A stretch of DNA of 64,000 nt from Marinobacter sp. F3R11 (GCF_003318275.1 NZ_QOCH01000015.1:1211677-1275676), one strand, 5' to 3'; numbered from the stretch's first letter, positions 32,216 through 41,844 are shown. Notes: generated by a model from the letters alone, not told the origin. Numbers and translations: made by a program.

Positions 32216-34720
32216 TCAATGCGGTTTCACAGATCGGTTTGAAAACCGGGTATGAATAAAACACTGCCTCTGGATTTCGTCAGAAACACGATAGACCTCA
32301 GAGCGCACGTCTTCCAACAGTTTGCCCAGGGCTTCACAAGGTTCGTCGGTGTCCTTGCACTCAAACGGATGCATGTCCACTGCCTTCAGCCTTTCCATAC
32401 ATTCACCAAGATCCGGTGGAAACAGCTGACCGGTTTTCCGCCCCATTTCAGGCAGATCCTTCTGTAACTGCCGGATCTGGAACATTACCGAATGCGGGTT
32501 GCTGGCGTCCATCACCAGGGTGTGGAGAACTCCCAGAATCTCGGGCGTCCGACGGTACCGGGTACGGTAAGTCACTTCCGAATTCGCCACCTCCAGCAAC
32601 CATTCAAGCATGGCATTACGGCTGAACCTGTCACTGAACAGCGGCACGCAGATCAAGGTGCACAGATTGGCCAGGCGTTCCAGACGCCGGCCAATTACCA
32701 GAAAAACCCAACTCGCATCACGGGTAATATCATCCATAGCGAATCCGGCCAGCGAGATACAGTCCAGAAGCACCAGGTTCAGGGCCCGGATTGACTGGTC
32801 CGGAGTGGCTGGCGGTGGGGTCAGCGGCTTACCTACACGGTTGAGCGTATGCCAGTTGTCAGATGATAACCTGTCCCTGACCTGGCTGGCATTTAACAGC
32901 AGAGCCTGAAGAATCGAGGCGATCGACCCCGGGAGCTCAGGATCACTGACGGCTTTGAGTAACATTTCTGGCAAGGGTTCCGGCACTTCGTCCGGCTCAG
33001 CTTCACGAAGTGTACCGAACTGTTCCGCCGCCGTCTGCAGCCCATGAAGCGCGTATTCTCCGGCCTGGTCATGGCCGGACAAGCGATTGAATGCCGCACG
33101 TAGCAGGCGGGCAGTGGCCTCCGCCCTCTCCGAATGCCGCCCCATCCAGAACAGGTTTTCACCAACACGGGAAGGTGTGTCCCGCTCTCCCTCAAGTAAA
33201 TCGGAAACCTGAAGCCGCTTCTTGATAAGGGATTTTGAGTGGGTGGTGTAACGGGCTTTCACCCAGGTATCTTTGGAAAGCCCTCCCCGTTGCATGGAGA
33301 TGACTTCGACGCCTTCATCGACCGCTACCCGGGTCAGCCCCCCCGGCATGACCTGCCAGCCGGAGGGCGTGGCTGCAGCAAACAGGCGTAAGCCTATGGA
33401 CCGGGCTGCCAACGGGCGATTGCGATCACCCTGCCAGACCGGCGCCTGGGAGAGATGCACCAGTTCCTGTCCTACAAATGCATGAGGATGTGCGTGCATT
33501 TTCCGGATTAGGGCATCACGCTCCGCGCCCTTCACCTGATAGCCAAAAACCGGCTCCATACGCATGCTTGCGAAAGCCGGCTTGACCACCAGCTCATCCA
33601 GATGTTCGATAACATAATCAAGGGCCGGTTTTTCTCCGCACCACCACGACGCCACCGACGGCATGGCCAGCGATGAACCCAGTAATTTTTTCGAAATCTG
33701 GGGCAAAAAGCCGAACAGCGCAGCACTCTCCAGAACCCCGGAGCCAAGTGCGTTTGCCATGAGCACCTTGCCTGCCCGCACTGCCCCCAGAAGGCCTGGA
33801 ATACCCAGAACGGAATCCGCGCGAAGCTCCAGAGGGTCACAGAAACCATCATCCAGCCGGCGATAAATGGCATGCACCCGCCTGAGGCCCTGAAGCGTCT
33901 TCAGGTAAACCGTATCGTCACGTACGGTCAGATCCCGCCCTTCCACCAATGGCAATCCAAGATATCGCGCCAGGAAGACGTGCTCAAAATAGGTCTCGTT
34001 GAACCGGCCCGGGGTCAATAGAACACACAAGGGTGATTCCGTCCCGGCTGGTGACATGCTTGCCAGGCTGTTCTGGAATCCCTGGAAAAAATCCGACAGG
34101 TTGGTCACCGGCAGGTTATGAAAGGGTGCCGGAAAAGCACGGGAAATCACCAACCGGTTCTGCAGCGCGTAGCCGGCACCCGATGGTGCCTGGGTACGAT
34201 CTGCCATAACCCACCAACCACCGTCCGGGGCCCGCGCCAGATCCAGTGCGTAAAGATGCAGAAACCGGCCGCCAGCCGGCTGAATCCCCTGACAAGGCCA
34301 TTGGAAACCTGCCTGTCCATATACAAGGGCGGGGGGCAGAAGCCCCTCTTTTAACAACCTCTGGGAGCCATAAAGATCTGCGAGTACCCGGTCCAGCAGT
34401 TCTGCCCGCTGGATTACAGCGCTGGAAAGCCAGCGCCATTCCTCGGCGCCCAGCACCAGAGGCAGAAGATCTACCTCCCATGGCCGGGCGTCTCCGCGAG
34501 GATCTTCGTATACGTTGTAGGTAACACCATCTTCAGCGATGGCGTCAGCAACGGCCTGTGCCCTCTGGTTCAGCCCGTCAACCGACTCAAGATTGAGCTG
34601 CTGCAGCAAGGGGCGCCAGTGCGGTTTCGGCCCGGAGCCCTTGTAACCCAGCTCATCAAACCGATCAGGCACCGGGTCGTACTGGCGGAGAATGTCCGTT
34701 ACTGCGTGTTGCTTCGCCAC
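32216..34720 (-). CDS. Circularly permuted ATP-grasp fused to alpha-E domain
   Basis: An 834-residue fusion. Residues about 20-500 are a circularly permuted ATP-grasp (DUF404/DUF407 type) with QAPSGAGYALQNRLV, the FNETYFEHVFLARYLGLPLVEG segment, LDELVVKPAF (Lys380) and GGLSKDTW. Residues about 515-834 are an alpha-E domain (DUF403), opening SRVGENLFWMGRHSERAE. It duplicates, in one polypeptide, the separate ATP-grasp (39112) and alpha-E (38172) genes. Compared with the separate ATP-grasp, the Gly-rich loop after the lysine (NESGGYG) is replaced by FASMRMEPVFG. The conserved Asp of DLRPF is Gly443, and the Asn before the SKDTW motif is Ser475. It may be a divergent or regulatory partner. The start is GTG. 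Confidence 0.88.
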   Translation of the reverse strand: MAKQHAVTDILRQYDPVPDRFDELGYKGSGPKPHWRPLLQQLNLESVDGLNQRAQAVADAIAEDGVTYNVYEDPRGDARPWEVDLLPLVLGAEEWRWLSSAVIQRAELLDRVLADLYGSQRLLKEGLLPPALVYGQAGFQWPCQGIQPAGGRFLHLYALDLARAPDGGWWVMADRTQAPSGAGYALQNRLVISRAFPAPFHNLPVTNLSDFFQGFQNSLASMSPAGTESPLCVLLTPGRFNETYFEHVFLARYLGLPLVEGRDLTVRDDTVYLKTLQGLRRVHAIYRRLDDGFCDPLELRADSVLGIPGLLGAVRAGKVLMANALGSGVLESAALFGFLPQISKKLLGSSLAMPSVASWWCGEKPALDYVIEHLDELVVKPAFASMRMEPVFGYQVKGAERDALIRKMHAHPHAFVGQELVHLSQAPVWQGDRNRPLAARSIGLRLFAAATPSGWQVMPGGLTRVAVDEGVEVISMQRGGLSKDTWVKARYTTHSKSLIKKRLQVSDLLEGERDTPSRVGENLFWMGRHSERAEATARLLRAAFNRLSGHDQAGEYALHGLQTAAEQFGTLREAEPDEVPEPLPEMLLKAVSDPELPGSIASILQALLLNASQVRDRLSSDNWHTLNRVGKPLTPPPATPDQSIRALNLVLLDCISLAGFAMDDITRDASWVFLVIGRRLERLANLCTLICVPLFSDRFSRNAMLEWLLEVANSEVTYRTRYRRTPEILGVLHTLVMDASNPHSVMFQIRQLQKDLPEMGRKTGQLFPPDLGECMERLKAVDMHPFECKDTDEPCEALGKLLEDVRSEVYRVSDEIQRQCFIHTRFSNRSVKPH

Positions 34721-34812
34721 CTGTTTTCAGACTCCATTGGATCAGTGAGCCAGAAGCATAGCCGTATTGGGGTATCCGGAGCCAGTACCAAACCCTAAGA
34801 GTCGCATTATCC

Positions 34813-37800
34813 TTACGCCTCAGTACCGTCATCTTGCTTGTGATATCGCAGGTCCAGAGTAAACGGGAACTCCCGGTGTTTCCGCACAGGGCGCAGTGGC
34901 TGCCGCCCGGAGCTGTGCCCCATCCGGAAAAAACGAGCCATACGCCGGCCTTCTGCTTCGAATGAATTGACTGGCAGAGTTTCGAAATTGCGACCACCGG
35001 GATGAGTCACATGATATTCGCAACCACCCAGGCTGCGCTCGTTCCAGGTATCGATCACATCAAACGTCAGCGGACCATCCACACCAATTGTCGGGTGCAT
35101 GCACTGAGCCGGCTGCCAGGCCCTGTAACGCACACCTGCGACAAATTCACCCTGGGTTCCCGTCGGCTGCAAGGGTAAGGGGACTTCATTGCAGGTAATC
35201 TGGTAACGATCCGGCGCAGCACCGCGAACTTTCACCTGTAAACGTTCCAGCGAGGAATCCACATAACGCGCAGTCCCCCCAATCGCCCCGTGCTCGCCAG
35301 TCACGTGCCATGGCTCAAGAGCCGACCGCAACTCAAGTACAATGCCCTCTACCTCGTAATCGCCGATTCGGGGGAAACGGAATTCGAAATGAGGGGCAAA
35401 CCATTCGCTCTTGAGGGGGTAACCATGCGCCTTCATATCGCCGATCACATCCTCGAAATCCTGCCACACAAAGTGCGGAAGAAGGAACCGGTCATGCAGC
35501 TCTGTACCCCAACGCACCAGCCTGGGCGGCGTATAAGGCTGCTCCCAGAAGCGAGCCACCAGCGCCCGCAATAACAGTTGCTGGGTCAGGCTCATCCGTG
35601 CATGGGGAGGCATTTCAAACGCCCGCAACTCCAGCAGCCCAAGGCGACCAGCCGGGCCATCCGGGGAGTAGAGCTTGTCGATACAGAACTCGGCCCTATG
35701 GGTATTCCCGGTGACATCCGTCAACAGATCCCGGAGCAACCGGTCTACCAGCCAGGGTGCGACTTTCTTGCCAACAGGGCAAAGCCGTTCCATCTCGCGG
35801 AAGGCCAGTTCCATCTCGAATACCTGATCGTTCCGGGCCTCATCAATTCGCGGTGCCTGGGAGCTGGGGCCGATGAAAAGACCTGAAAACAGGTAGGACA
35901 GGCTTGGGTGGTTATGCCAATAGCTGATCAGGCTACGCAACAGATCCGGCCGCCGTAAAAACGGTGAATCCTCAGCTTTACCTGCACCCAGTACGAAGTG
36001 GTTGCCACCGCCGGTGCCTGTGTGGCGACCATCCATCATGAACTTTTCAGAGGTCAGCCGGCATTCATAGGCATCTGCGTATAGTGTTTCGGTTTGCTCA
36101 ACCAGTTCATCCCAGGTATGCACAGGCTGAACATTCACCTCAATCACCCCCGGATCTGGCGTTATCCGGAACTGACTAATGCGGGGGTCGGAAGGGGGTT
36201 CATAGCCCTCCAGCAACACTGGCTGTTTAAGGCCGGCTGCCGTTTTTTCAATCGCCGCAACCAGTTCAAGGTAGGGCTCAAGTTCCTCCAGAGGGGGCAT
36301 GAATATGCGAAGGATCCCGTCACGGGGCTCCACACACAGTGCAGTTCTGACAATGTCGGCCGCTGATTTGCCTTTCGCCGGGGGCTTGGGTTCCGGTACT
36401 GACTGACCCGCTTGCCCCCGGCTGTTCCATTGTCGGATTTCCTCATTTTTCGGCAGCTCACTACGGGAAGCAAAAGGATCCTGCTCATGTATCCAGGGGT
36501 AATCAGTTTCTTCTACCCATGGCTGGCTATCGAGTGGCAAGCGGTGGCCCATGGGAGAGCCTCCCGGAATCAGGTAGCAACGCTGGCTGCGCAAAAACCA
36601 GGGACCACTCTGCCATTGGTGTTCGTCTTCGGTTATACGCAACGGGAGTACGTAGCCAACAGGCTCATCCAGCCCCCGACTGAATATCTGCTGTAATTGC
36701 TGGCGCTCCAGAGGATTGTCGAGCTTGGAATCAAACGGATCAACGTTGACCGGAAGACGGCGCTCCCGCCAGAGGTAATAAAAAGCGTCCTCAAAAGCCG
36801 GGAAAATCTGACCGGCATCAACGCCTAACTGTTTTGCCAGGCCCTGAAGAAAGCGCTGTGCGGCCTCAGGTGTAACCTTGCCGGCTTTTCGTTCATCCGC
36901 CAGCCAACGCTCATCCTGCCAGACGGGCTCTCCGTCTTTGCGCCAGAAGCAGTTCAACGACCATCGGGGAAGAGGCTCCCCCGGATACCACTTGCCCTGC
37001 CCGAAATGGACGAGCCCGCCAGTACCATAACGGTCTTTCATGCGGTGATAGAGCTCTATTGCTTTCAGTCGCTTGGTCGGCCCCACCGCTTCAGTATTCC
37101 ACTCTGGCTCGTCACGGTCGTGGTTCGCCACAAAGGTGGGTTCGCCGCCCTGGGTCAGGCGCACATCCAACTCCTTCAGCCGCTGATCCACGTCATGGCC
37201 GAGCCCGACAATCTGCTCCCACTGGGCATCGGTGTAGGGTTTTGTAACCCGCGGTGCCTCCCAGATGCGGGTAACACTCATCTGGTGATCGAATTCCACA
37301 TCGCAGGGTTCTGCCATGCCGGTGACGGGAGCGGCAGACGATGGCTCCGGACTGCAAGCCAGCGGAATATGGCCCTCCCCGGCAAACAGTCCAGACGTAG
37401 CATCCAGGCCAACCCAGCCTGCACCGGGCAAGAAGACCTCACACCAGGCGTGCAGATCGGTAAAATCGGCATCCGGCCCCGAAGGACCGTCCAGGGATTT
37501 CTGATCCGCCGTAAGCTGAATCAGGTAGCCGGACACGAACCTCGCAGCCAGACCAAGATGTCGGAGTGTCTGAACCAACAACCAGGCGGAATCCCGGCAG
37601 GATCCCGAGCCATTCCTCAAGGTCTCTTCCGGCGTCTGCACACCAGGCTCCATCCGGATCAGATAATCAACACGCTCGGAAAGACGTTGATTCAGGCCCA
37701 CAAGGAAATCCACACTGGGCGCTTCTGTGCGGTCGATTGAGGCCATCCATTCCCGGAACCTGGGAGTTTCTGGCAGTTGCTGTAAGTAAGGCGCCAGCTC

Positions 37801-38136
37801 AGCTGTCTGCCAGTCCTCATAGGTGAAGGGGATGGTTTCTGCCCGGGGTTCAAGGAAGAAATCAAACGGATTGATCACCGCCATTTCAGCCACAAGATCA
37901 ACAACGATCCTGAATTCGTCGGTTTTCTCCGGAAACACCAGGCGGGCCAGATAGTTGGCTTGCGGATCCTGTTGCCAGTTGAGGAAGTGATCCGCTGGCT
38001 CAACCTTCAGTGAGTAACTCAGTATCCGGGTCCGCGCGTGCGGACAGGGTCTTAGACGAATGACCTGAGGCCCCAGTTCAATGGGGCGCTCGTATCGATA
38101 GTGAGTGGTATGGCTTAGTGCTACATGGATTGACAT
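34813..38136 (-). CDS. Transglutaminase-DUF2126 fusion, predicted glutamine-synthetase-like amidoligase
   Basis: A large 1107-residue cytoplasmic protein. The N-terminal transglutaminase domain (about 1-270) keeps its triad: C180 in GSGSCRDSAW, H229 in DLHAWCEVF and D245 in VGLDAT. The rest (about 290-1107) is DUF2126, with RLTQGGEPTFV, TKRLKAIELYHRMKDRYG, GTGGGNHFVLGA and YEVEGIVLELRSALEPW. DUF2126 has been predicted in computational surveys to be a circularly permuted glutamine-synthetase-like carboxylate-amine ligase. The protein would join a peptide-bond-forming and a peptide-bond-cleaving activity. It starts 35 bp after the alpha-E stop codon. No enzymatic reaction is known to me for this family. 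Confidence 0.88.
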   Translation of the reverse strand: MSIHVALSHTTHYRYERPIELGPQVIRLRPCPHARTRILSYSLKVEPADHFLNWQQDPQANYLARLVFPEKTDEFRIVVDLVAEMAVINPFDFFLEPRAETIPFTYEDWQTAELAPYLQQLPETPRFREWMASIDRTEAPSVDFLVGLNQRLSERVDYLIRMEPGVQTPEETLRNGSGSCRDSAWLLVQTLRHLGLAARFVSGYLIQLTADQKSLDGPSGPDADFTDLHAWCEVFLPGAGWVGLDATSGLFAGEGHIPLACSPEPSSAAPVTGMAEPCDVEFDHQMSVTRIWEAPRVTKPYTDAQWEQIVGLGHDVDQRLKELDVRLTQGGEPTFVANHDRDEPEWNTEAVGPTKRLKAIELYHRMKDRYGTGGLVHFGQGKWYPGEPLPRWSLNCFWRKDGEPVWQDERWLADERKAGKVTPEAAQRFLQGLAKQLGVDAGQIFPAFEDAFYYLWRERRLPVNVDPFDSKLDNPLERQQLQQIFSRGLDEPVGYVLPLRITEDEHQWQSGPWFLRSQRCYLIPGGSPMGHRLPLDSQPWVEETDYPWIHEQDPFASRSELPKNEEIRQWNSRGQAGQSVPEPKPPAKGKSAADIVRTALCVEPRDGILRIFMPPLEELEPYLELVAAIEKTAAGLKQPVLLEGYEPPSDPRISQFRITPDPGVIEVNVQPVHTWDELVEQTETLYADAYECRLTSEKFMMDGRHTGTGGGNHFVLGAGKAEDSPFLRRPDLLRSLISYWHNHPSLSYLFSGLFIGPSSQAPRIDEARNDQVFEMELAFREMERLCPVGKKVAPWLVDRLLRDLLTDVTGNTHRAEFCIDKLYSPDGPAGRLGLLELRAFEMPPHARMSLTQQLLLRALVARFWEQPYTPPRLVRWGTELHDRFLLPHFVWQDFEDVIGDMKAHGYPLKSEWFAPHFEFRFPRIGDYEVEGIVLELRSALEPWHVTGEHGAIGGTARYVDSSLERLQVKVRGAAPDRYQITCNEVPLPLQPTGTQGEFVAGVRYRAWQPAQCMHPTIGVDGPLTFDVIDTWNERSLGGCEYHVTHPGGRNFETLPVNSFEAEGRRMARFFRMGHSSGRQPLRPVRKHREFPFTLDLRYHKQDDGTEA

Positions 38137-38171
38137 GGAACCTATCTCGCGGTCAAAGGTAAAAGGTGACC

Positions 38172-39110
38172 TCAGGCTGCCTCATAGGCAGGGAACCAGG
38201 TCTTAGCTATATCATCGTGAAGCTCACCGATCTCCAACTGCAGGTTCTCCAGAAAGAGAATAACTTGTTCTTTCCGGATCAACACCTCGACATCGCCTTC
38301 ACGAACATGACGAACCGCTTGCAGCGCGGTTCGCAAAGGTATCTCGTTCAATGGCAAACGACCGAGAGCGCTGGCAACCTCGGTAAGGCTGTGAACAACG
38401 GAGCGGGGAAATGGCTCGTTCTGCAACAGAAAATGGATAACCAACGGCCCGTTGACGCCACGCCGAACGTTGTGCCGGTACATCTGGAACGCGCTCTGAT
38501 TGCGCAGAACGCTGGTCCACAGAAGACCTCCGTAGGATTCGGTTCCGTCCCAGCCATCCAGAAACTGCAGTGCCCCCACCTCGATCTGGCGAGTGCCCAT
38601 ATCGGCCCGCTCCAGATTGCGTCCTACCCGAATAAAATCATATCCCGCATCATGGCTCATACACCCTGCGAGAAGCCCATTGAGCATCTGGCAGCGGCCA
38701 ACTATTTCGTTCAGAAATTCATGCCGCGCCCGCTTTCCAATGCCCTGCTCCAGGTTGTCCAGTGTGTACCGGTAAAGTTCGTTGATAACTTCCCAGGCAT
38801 CCGTGGGCACCTGATCACGAGTGGTACGCACATTCTCCCGGGCAGCCTTGATGCAGGACGCGATTGAACTCGGATTGTAGTTGTCAGCCATCAGAAACTT
38901 CACACAATTGCGCTCATCCTGCCGCTGGTAATGCTGATCAAACAGCTCTTCCATACCCGTGACAGCAACAAGATCCTTCCAGGACAGGCGTGTTTCCCTG
39001 GGCATATCCATCGCCATAGAGTTAAAGGCCATAATCATCCGGGCATTGTTTTCTGCCCGCTCAAGATACCTGGCCATCCAGTACAGTCGTTCAGCTACAC
39101 GTGACAGCAC
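38172..39110 (-). CDS. Alpha-E domain protein (DUF403)
   Basis: A 312-residue all-helical protein of the alpha-E family, named for its conserved glutamates. Repeating helices are visible: SRVAERLYWMARYLERAENNARM at the N-terminus, AREN in the middle, then RNLERADMGTRQIEVGALQFL and YRHNVRRGVNGPLVIHFLL. It starts at GTG 39110, one base after the preceding ATP-grasp stop, with GGAG inside the end of that gene, so translation is coupled. The family is always linked to permuted ATP-grasp ligases. It probably positions substrate or ligase, but this is inference. Confidence 0.9.
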   Translation of the reverse strand: MLSRVAERLYWMARYLERAENNARMIMAFNSMAMDMPRETRLSWKDLVAVTGMEELFDQHYQRQDERNCVKFLMADNYNPSSIASCIKAARENVRTTRDQVPTDAWEVINELYRYTLDNLEQGIGKRARHEFLNEIVGRCQMLNGLLAGCMSHDAGYDFIRVGRNLERADMGTRQIEVGALQFLDGWDGTESYGGLLWTSVLRNQSAFQMYRHNVRRGVNGPLVIHFLLQNEPFPRSVVHSLTEVASALGRLPLNEIPLRTALQAVRHVREGDVEVLIRKEQVILFLENLQLEIGELHDDIAKTWFPAYEAA

Positions 39111-39111
39111 A

Positions 39112-40572
39112 TTAATTCTCCTCGTCTACAATCCAGGTGTCCTTACTTCCTCCACCCTGGGAGGAGTTAACCACCAGGGAGCCTTTGCGCATCGCCACCC
39201 GGGTCAGCCCTCCGGAAGTCACATAAGTCCTTACGCCCTGCAGCACAAAGGGCCTTAGATCCAGATGGCGTGGGGCCAGGCCCTCGTCGCAGAGCGTGGG
39301 AGCAACGGACAGGCTCAACGTGGGTTGAGCAATGTAGTTACGCGGGTTCTTTTTGATCAGGGCAGCAAACTCTGCCCGCTGTTTCTTCGTTGAATGCGGT
39401 CCTACCAGCATGCCGTATCCACCGGATTCGTTCGCCGGTTTTACCACCAGTTCCTCAAGGTGCTCCAGCACATACTCCCGATCCTGCTTGTTGACACACA
39501 TCCAGGTGGGAACATTGGGAATGATCGGTTCCTCATCCAGGTAATAACGGATCATGTCCGGTACGAACGCATAAATGACCTTGTCATCCGCAACACCTGC
39601 TCCGGGTGCATTGGCCAGGGCAACCTTGCCGTTGCGCCAGGCTCGCATCAGGCCGGGTACACCCAGGGTAGAATCCGAACGGAAAACTTCCGGGTCCAGA
39701 AAGTCATCATCAATACGCCGGTAGATAACATCTACGCGCTCCAGTCCCTCGACTGTGCGCATGTAGACACAATCATCATCACCAACCACTAGGTCTGCGC
39801 CCTCCACCAGCTCAGCACCCATACGCTGGGCAAGGAACGAATGTTCGAAATAAGCGGAATTGAAGATACCGGGCGTCAGTACAGCAATTTTCGGATTATC
39901 CTGGGGCCGGGGCGATATGGATGCGAGCATGTCGAACAACTGGTTGGTGTAGTCGTCCACGGGAAGGATACTGGTGTTATCAAACAGCTCCGGGAATACC
40001 CGCTTGGTCAGCTGCCGGTTCTCGAGCATATAGGAGACACCGGAGGGCACCCGCAGGTTGTCCTCCAGAACATAAACCGTACCGTCCTTATCGCGAACCA
40101 GATCCGACCCGCAAATGTGAGCCCAAACCCCCAGTGGTGGTGAAAACCCCCGGCACTGTTCGCGGAAGTTCTTGGAATTGGCAAATACATACTTGGGAAT
40201 TACCTTGTCCTTGACGATCTTCTGTTCGTTGTAGATATCATCAATGAACATGTTGAGGGCAGTAATACGTTGAGCGAGCCCCTCTTCAATGGTTTTCCAC
40301 TCCCGCAGGGAAATAACCCGGGGAATGATGTCAAAGGGCCAGGCCCGATCTATATTTTCTCCCTCACTGTAGATAGTGAAGCTTATTCCCATCTCCAGTA
40401 TCGCCAGCTCAGCCGCCTGCTGACGAGCCTGAATCTCGTCCGAGCCAAGGTTTCCAAGGTAATCAGTAATGGCGGTTGCAGCTGGCCGGGGCTGCCCTTT
40501 GGCGGCAATCAGTTCGTCAAAGAACTCGCCTGGATCGTAATTTTTCCAGTCAATGAGTTTGGTCTTTTTCAT
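39112..40572 (-). CDS. Circularly permuted ATP-grasp ligase (DUF404/DUF407)
   Basis: A predicted carboxylate-amine ligase of 486 residues that would form an amide bond through an acyl-phosphate. Visible are LEDNLRVPSGVSYMLENR, the FNSAYFEHSFLAQRMGAELVEG segment, RRIDDDFLDPEVFR, the ATP-binding Lys378 followed by the Gly-rich loop NESGGYG, the DLRPF acidic site (Asp438) and the late Asn469 before GGGSKDTW. All catalytic-looking positions are intact, unlike the fused copy. The ATG at 40572 has AAAGGA 8 nt upstream, and the frame extends further without a site. The substrate is unknown; the neighbours suggest a peptide or amino acid. Confidence 0.9.
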   Translation of the reverse strand: MKKTKLIDWKNYDPGEFFDELIAAKGQPRPAATAITDYLGNLGSDEIQARQQAAELAILEMGISFTIYSEGENIDRAWPFDIIPRVISLREWKTIEEGLAQRITALNMFIDDIYNEQKIVKDKVIPKYVFANSKNFREQCRGFSPPLGVWAHICGSDLVRDKDGTVYVLEDNLRVPSGVSYMLENRQLTKRVFPELFDNTSILPVDDYTNQLFDMLASISPRPQDNPKIAVLTPGIFNSAYFEHSFLAQRMGAELVEGADLVVGDDDCVYMRTVEGLERVDVIYRRIDDDFLDPEVFRSDSTLGVPGLMRAWRNGKVALANAPGAGVADDKVIYAFVPDMIRYYLDEEPIIPNVPTWMCVNKQDREYVLEHLEELVVKPANESGGYGMLVGPHSTKKQRAEFAALIKKNPRNYIAQPTLSLSVAPTLCDEGLAPRHLDLRPFVLQGVRTYVTSGGLTRVAMRKGSLVVNSSQGGGSKDTWIVDEEN

Positions 40573-40627
40573 CTTGGGTCCTTTCATTGCTGACTGCATA
40601 AACCAATGTGCCTCATCTGTGGCTGCG

Positions 40628-41689
40628 TTACCCACCATTTACTATGCGGTGTACCAGCCGGAGTTTCTCCACCACCGGATCCGCCAGCACGAAGGGATAA
40701 GCATATTCATGTCCCATACTCCGGTTCAGGCTGTTAAGTGCAAGCGTCAGGGGCAGCCAGTGCTTGATCAGCCCATCAAAATCGTGAGCCCTGTATGGAT
40801 CAAATCCGTACTCTGGCCCACCATTCGCTCCTGACTCCTGGCTGGCGTTCACGCGTAATCCGAATTGCCAGGCAGTCTCCAGTGTATCCACCATATGCAG
40901 GTAGTGTGCCCAAGTCTCTGCCCAGTCTTCCCAGGCGTGGCTGCTGGCATATGCGCTGATGTAGTGATTTTGCCAATCGGCCGGCGGGCCATACTGGTAA
41001 TGCTGGTCGAGTGCCTGTTTGTAGTCTCTGGTGTCATCGCCAAATACATCCCGAACACTGCTCAGCCATGGGCCAGACCGGACCAGCAGATCCCAGTAGT
41101 AATGGCCGGACTCATGGCGAAAATGCCCCAAAACAGTGCGATATGGTTCAGCCATCTGGCTTCGCATACGCTCCCGCTCCACCGGATCAGCCTCAGCAAT
41201 ATTCAGGGTAATAACGCCGTGTGAATGGCCGGTCATCACCTTCGCACGCTCGTCAAACATGGCTGGCTGATCCGCAAGAAAATCGAAAGCCAGGCCTAGC
41301 TGATTCTCCTGCAGGGGTTCGCATGGCAGCCCCAGACGCAACAGCGAATATACCAACCGGCGTTTCTCTCTCTCCAGGCGCACCCACAAATCATGATTCC
41401 GGGGGACGCTGAGGTCAGGGATCGTGCGATTAAGACGGCAAGCAACACAGAACGCATGTGAATCAGTGAGCGGCACCAGCCAGTTACATGCACCCTGATT
41501 CTGGTAATTGCCACAGAGCCGGTACCGATTGCCACTGGCAACTTCTCCCCAGGTGTCACCACCCTTCGGATCAACAGCCAATAGTTCCATGACATCGGGT
41601 GCGAACCCAACGTTCGCCCCGCAGGTAGTGCAGCGACTATTCTCGAAGTAAAGCAGACTGGCGCATCGGCCACAGTGAAACAGCTTCAT
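40628..41689 (-). CDS. Zinc-ribbon zinc metallopeptidase (Peptidase_Mx / DUF2248-like)
   Basis: A 353-residue protein, first gene of the locus. Two zinc-ribbon CxxC pairs stand at the N-terminus (FHCGRCASLLYF and CTTCGANVGF), with further Cys residues at LCGNYQNQGAC and FCVAC. A metallopeptidase core follows, with HFRHESGHYYWD (HExxH-like HESGH) and a downstream ASSHAWEDWAETWAHYLHM helix that could supply the third ligand. In many related loci an NTN-hydrolase peptidase is the peptide-cleaving partner; here this zinc peptidase takes the first place. It ends 55 bp before the ATP-grasp start. The role within the system is inference. Confidence 0.82.
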   Translation of the reverse strand: MKLFHCGRCASLLYFENSRCTTCGANVGFAPDVMELLAVDPKGGDTWGEVASGNRYRLCGNYQNQGACNWLVPLTDSHAFCVACRLNRTIPDLSVPRNHDLWVRLEREKRRLVYSLLRLGLPCEPLQENQLGLAFDFLADQPAMFDERAKVMTGHSHGVITLNIAEADPVERERMRSQMAEPYRTVLGHFRHESGHYYWDLLVRSGPWLSSVRDVFGDDTRDYKQALDQHYQYGPPADWQNHYISAYASSHAWEDWAETWAHYLHMVDTLETAWQFGLRVNASQESGANGGPEYGFDPYRAHDFDGLIKHWLPLTLALNSLNRSMGHEYAYPFVLADPVVEKLRLVHRIVNGG

Positions 41690-41844
41690 CAGAGCACATC
41701 CTTGGCCGGTATTAAGAAGAACCGTGTTTTCAGTATTGGCGATACCGGCAAAAACGCAACCTCAGGCTTCCTCGTGGCTGAAACCCGGGCCTGTCAGCAT
41801 ACCCCCGTGCGGGCAGTCTGGAAGGAAAGTCTGGCGGTGATTCT

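Noticed and set aside
31222..41689. Idea that the amidoligase locus is a recently acquired defence or mobile island
   Set aside because: There are no integrase, tRNA, direct repeats or base-composition shift at either border, and the flanking genes look like normal chromosome. I see no evidence of recent transfer.
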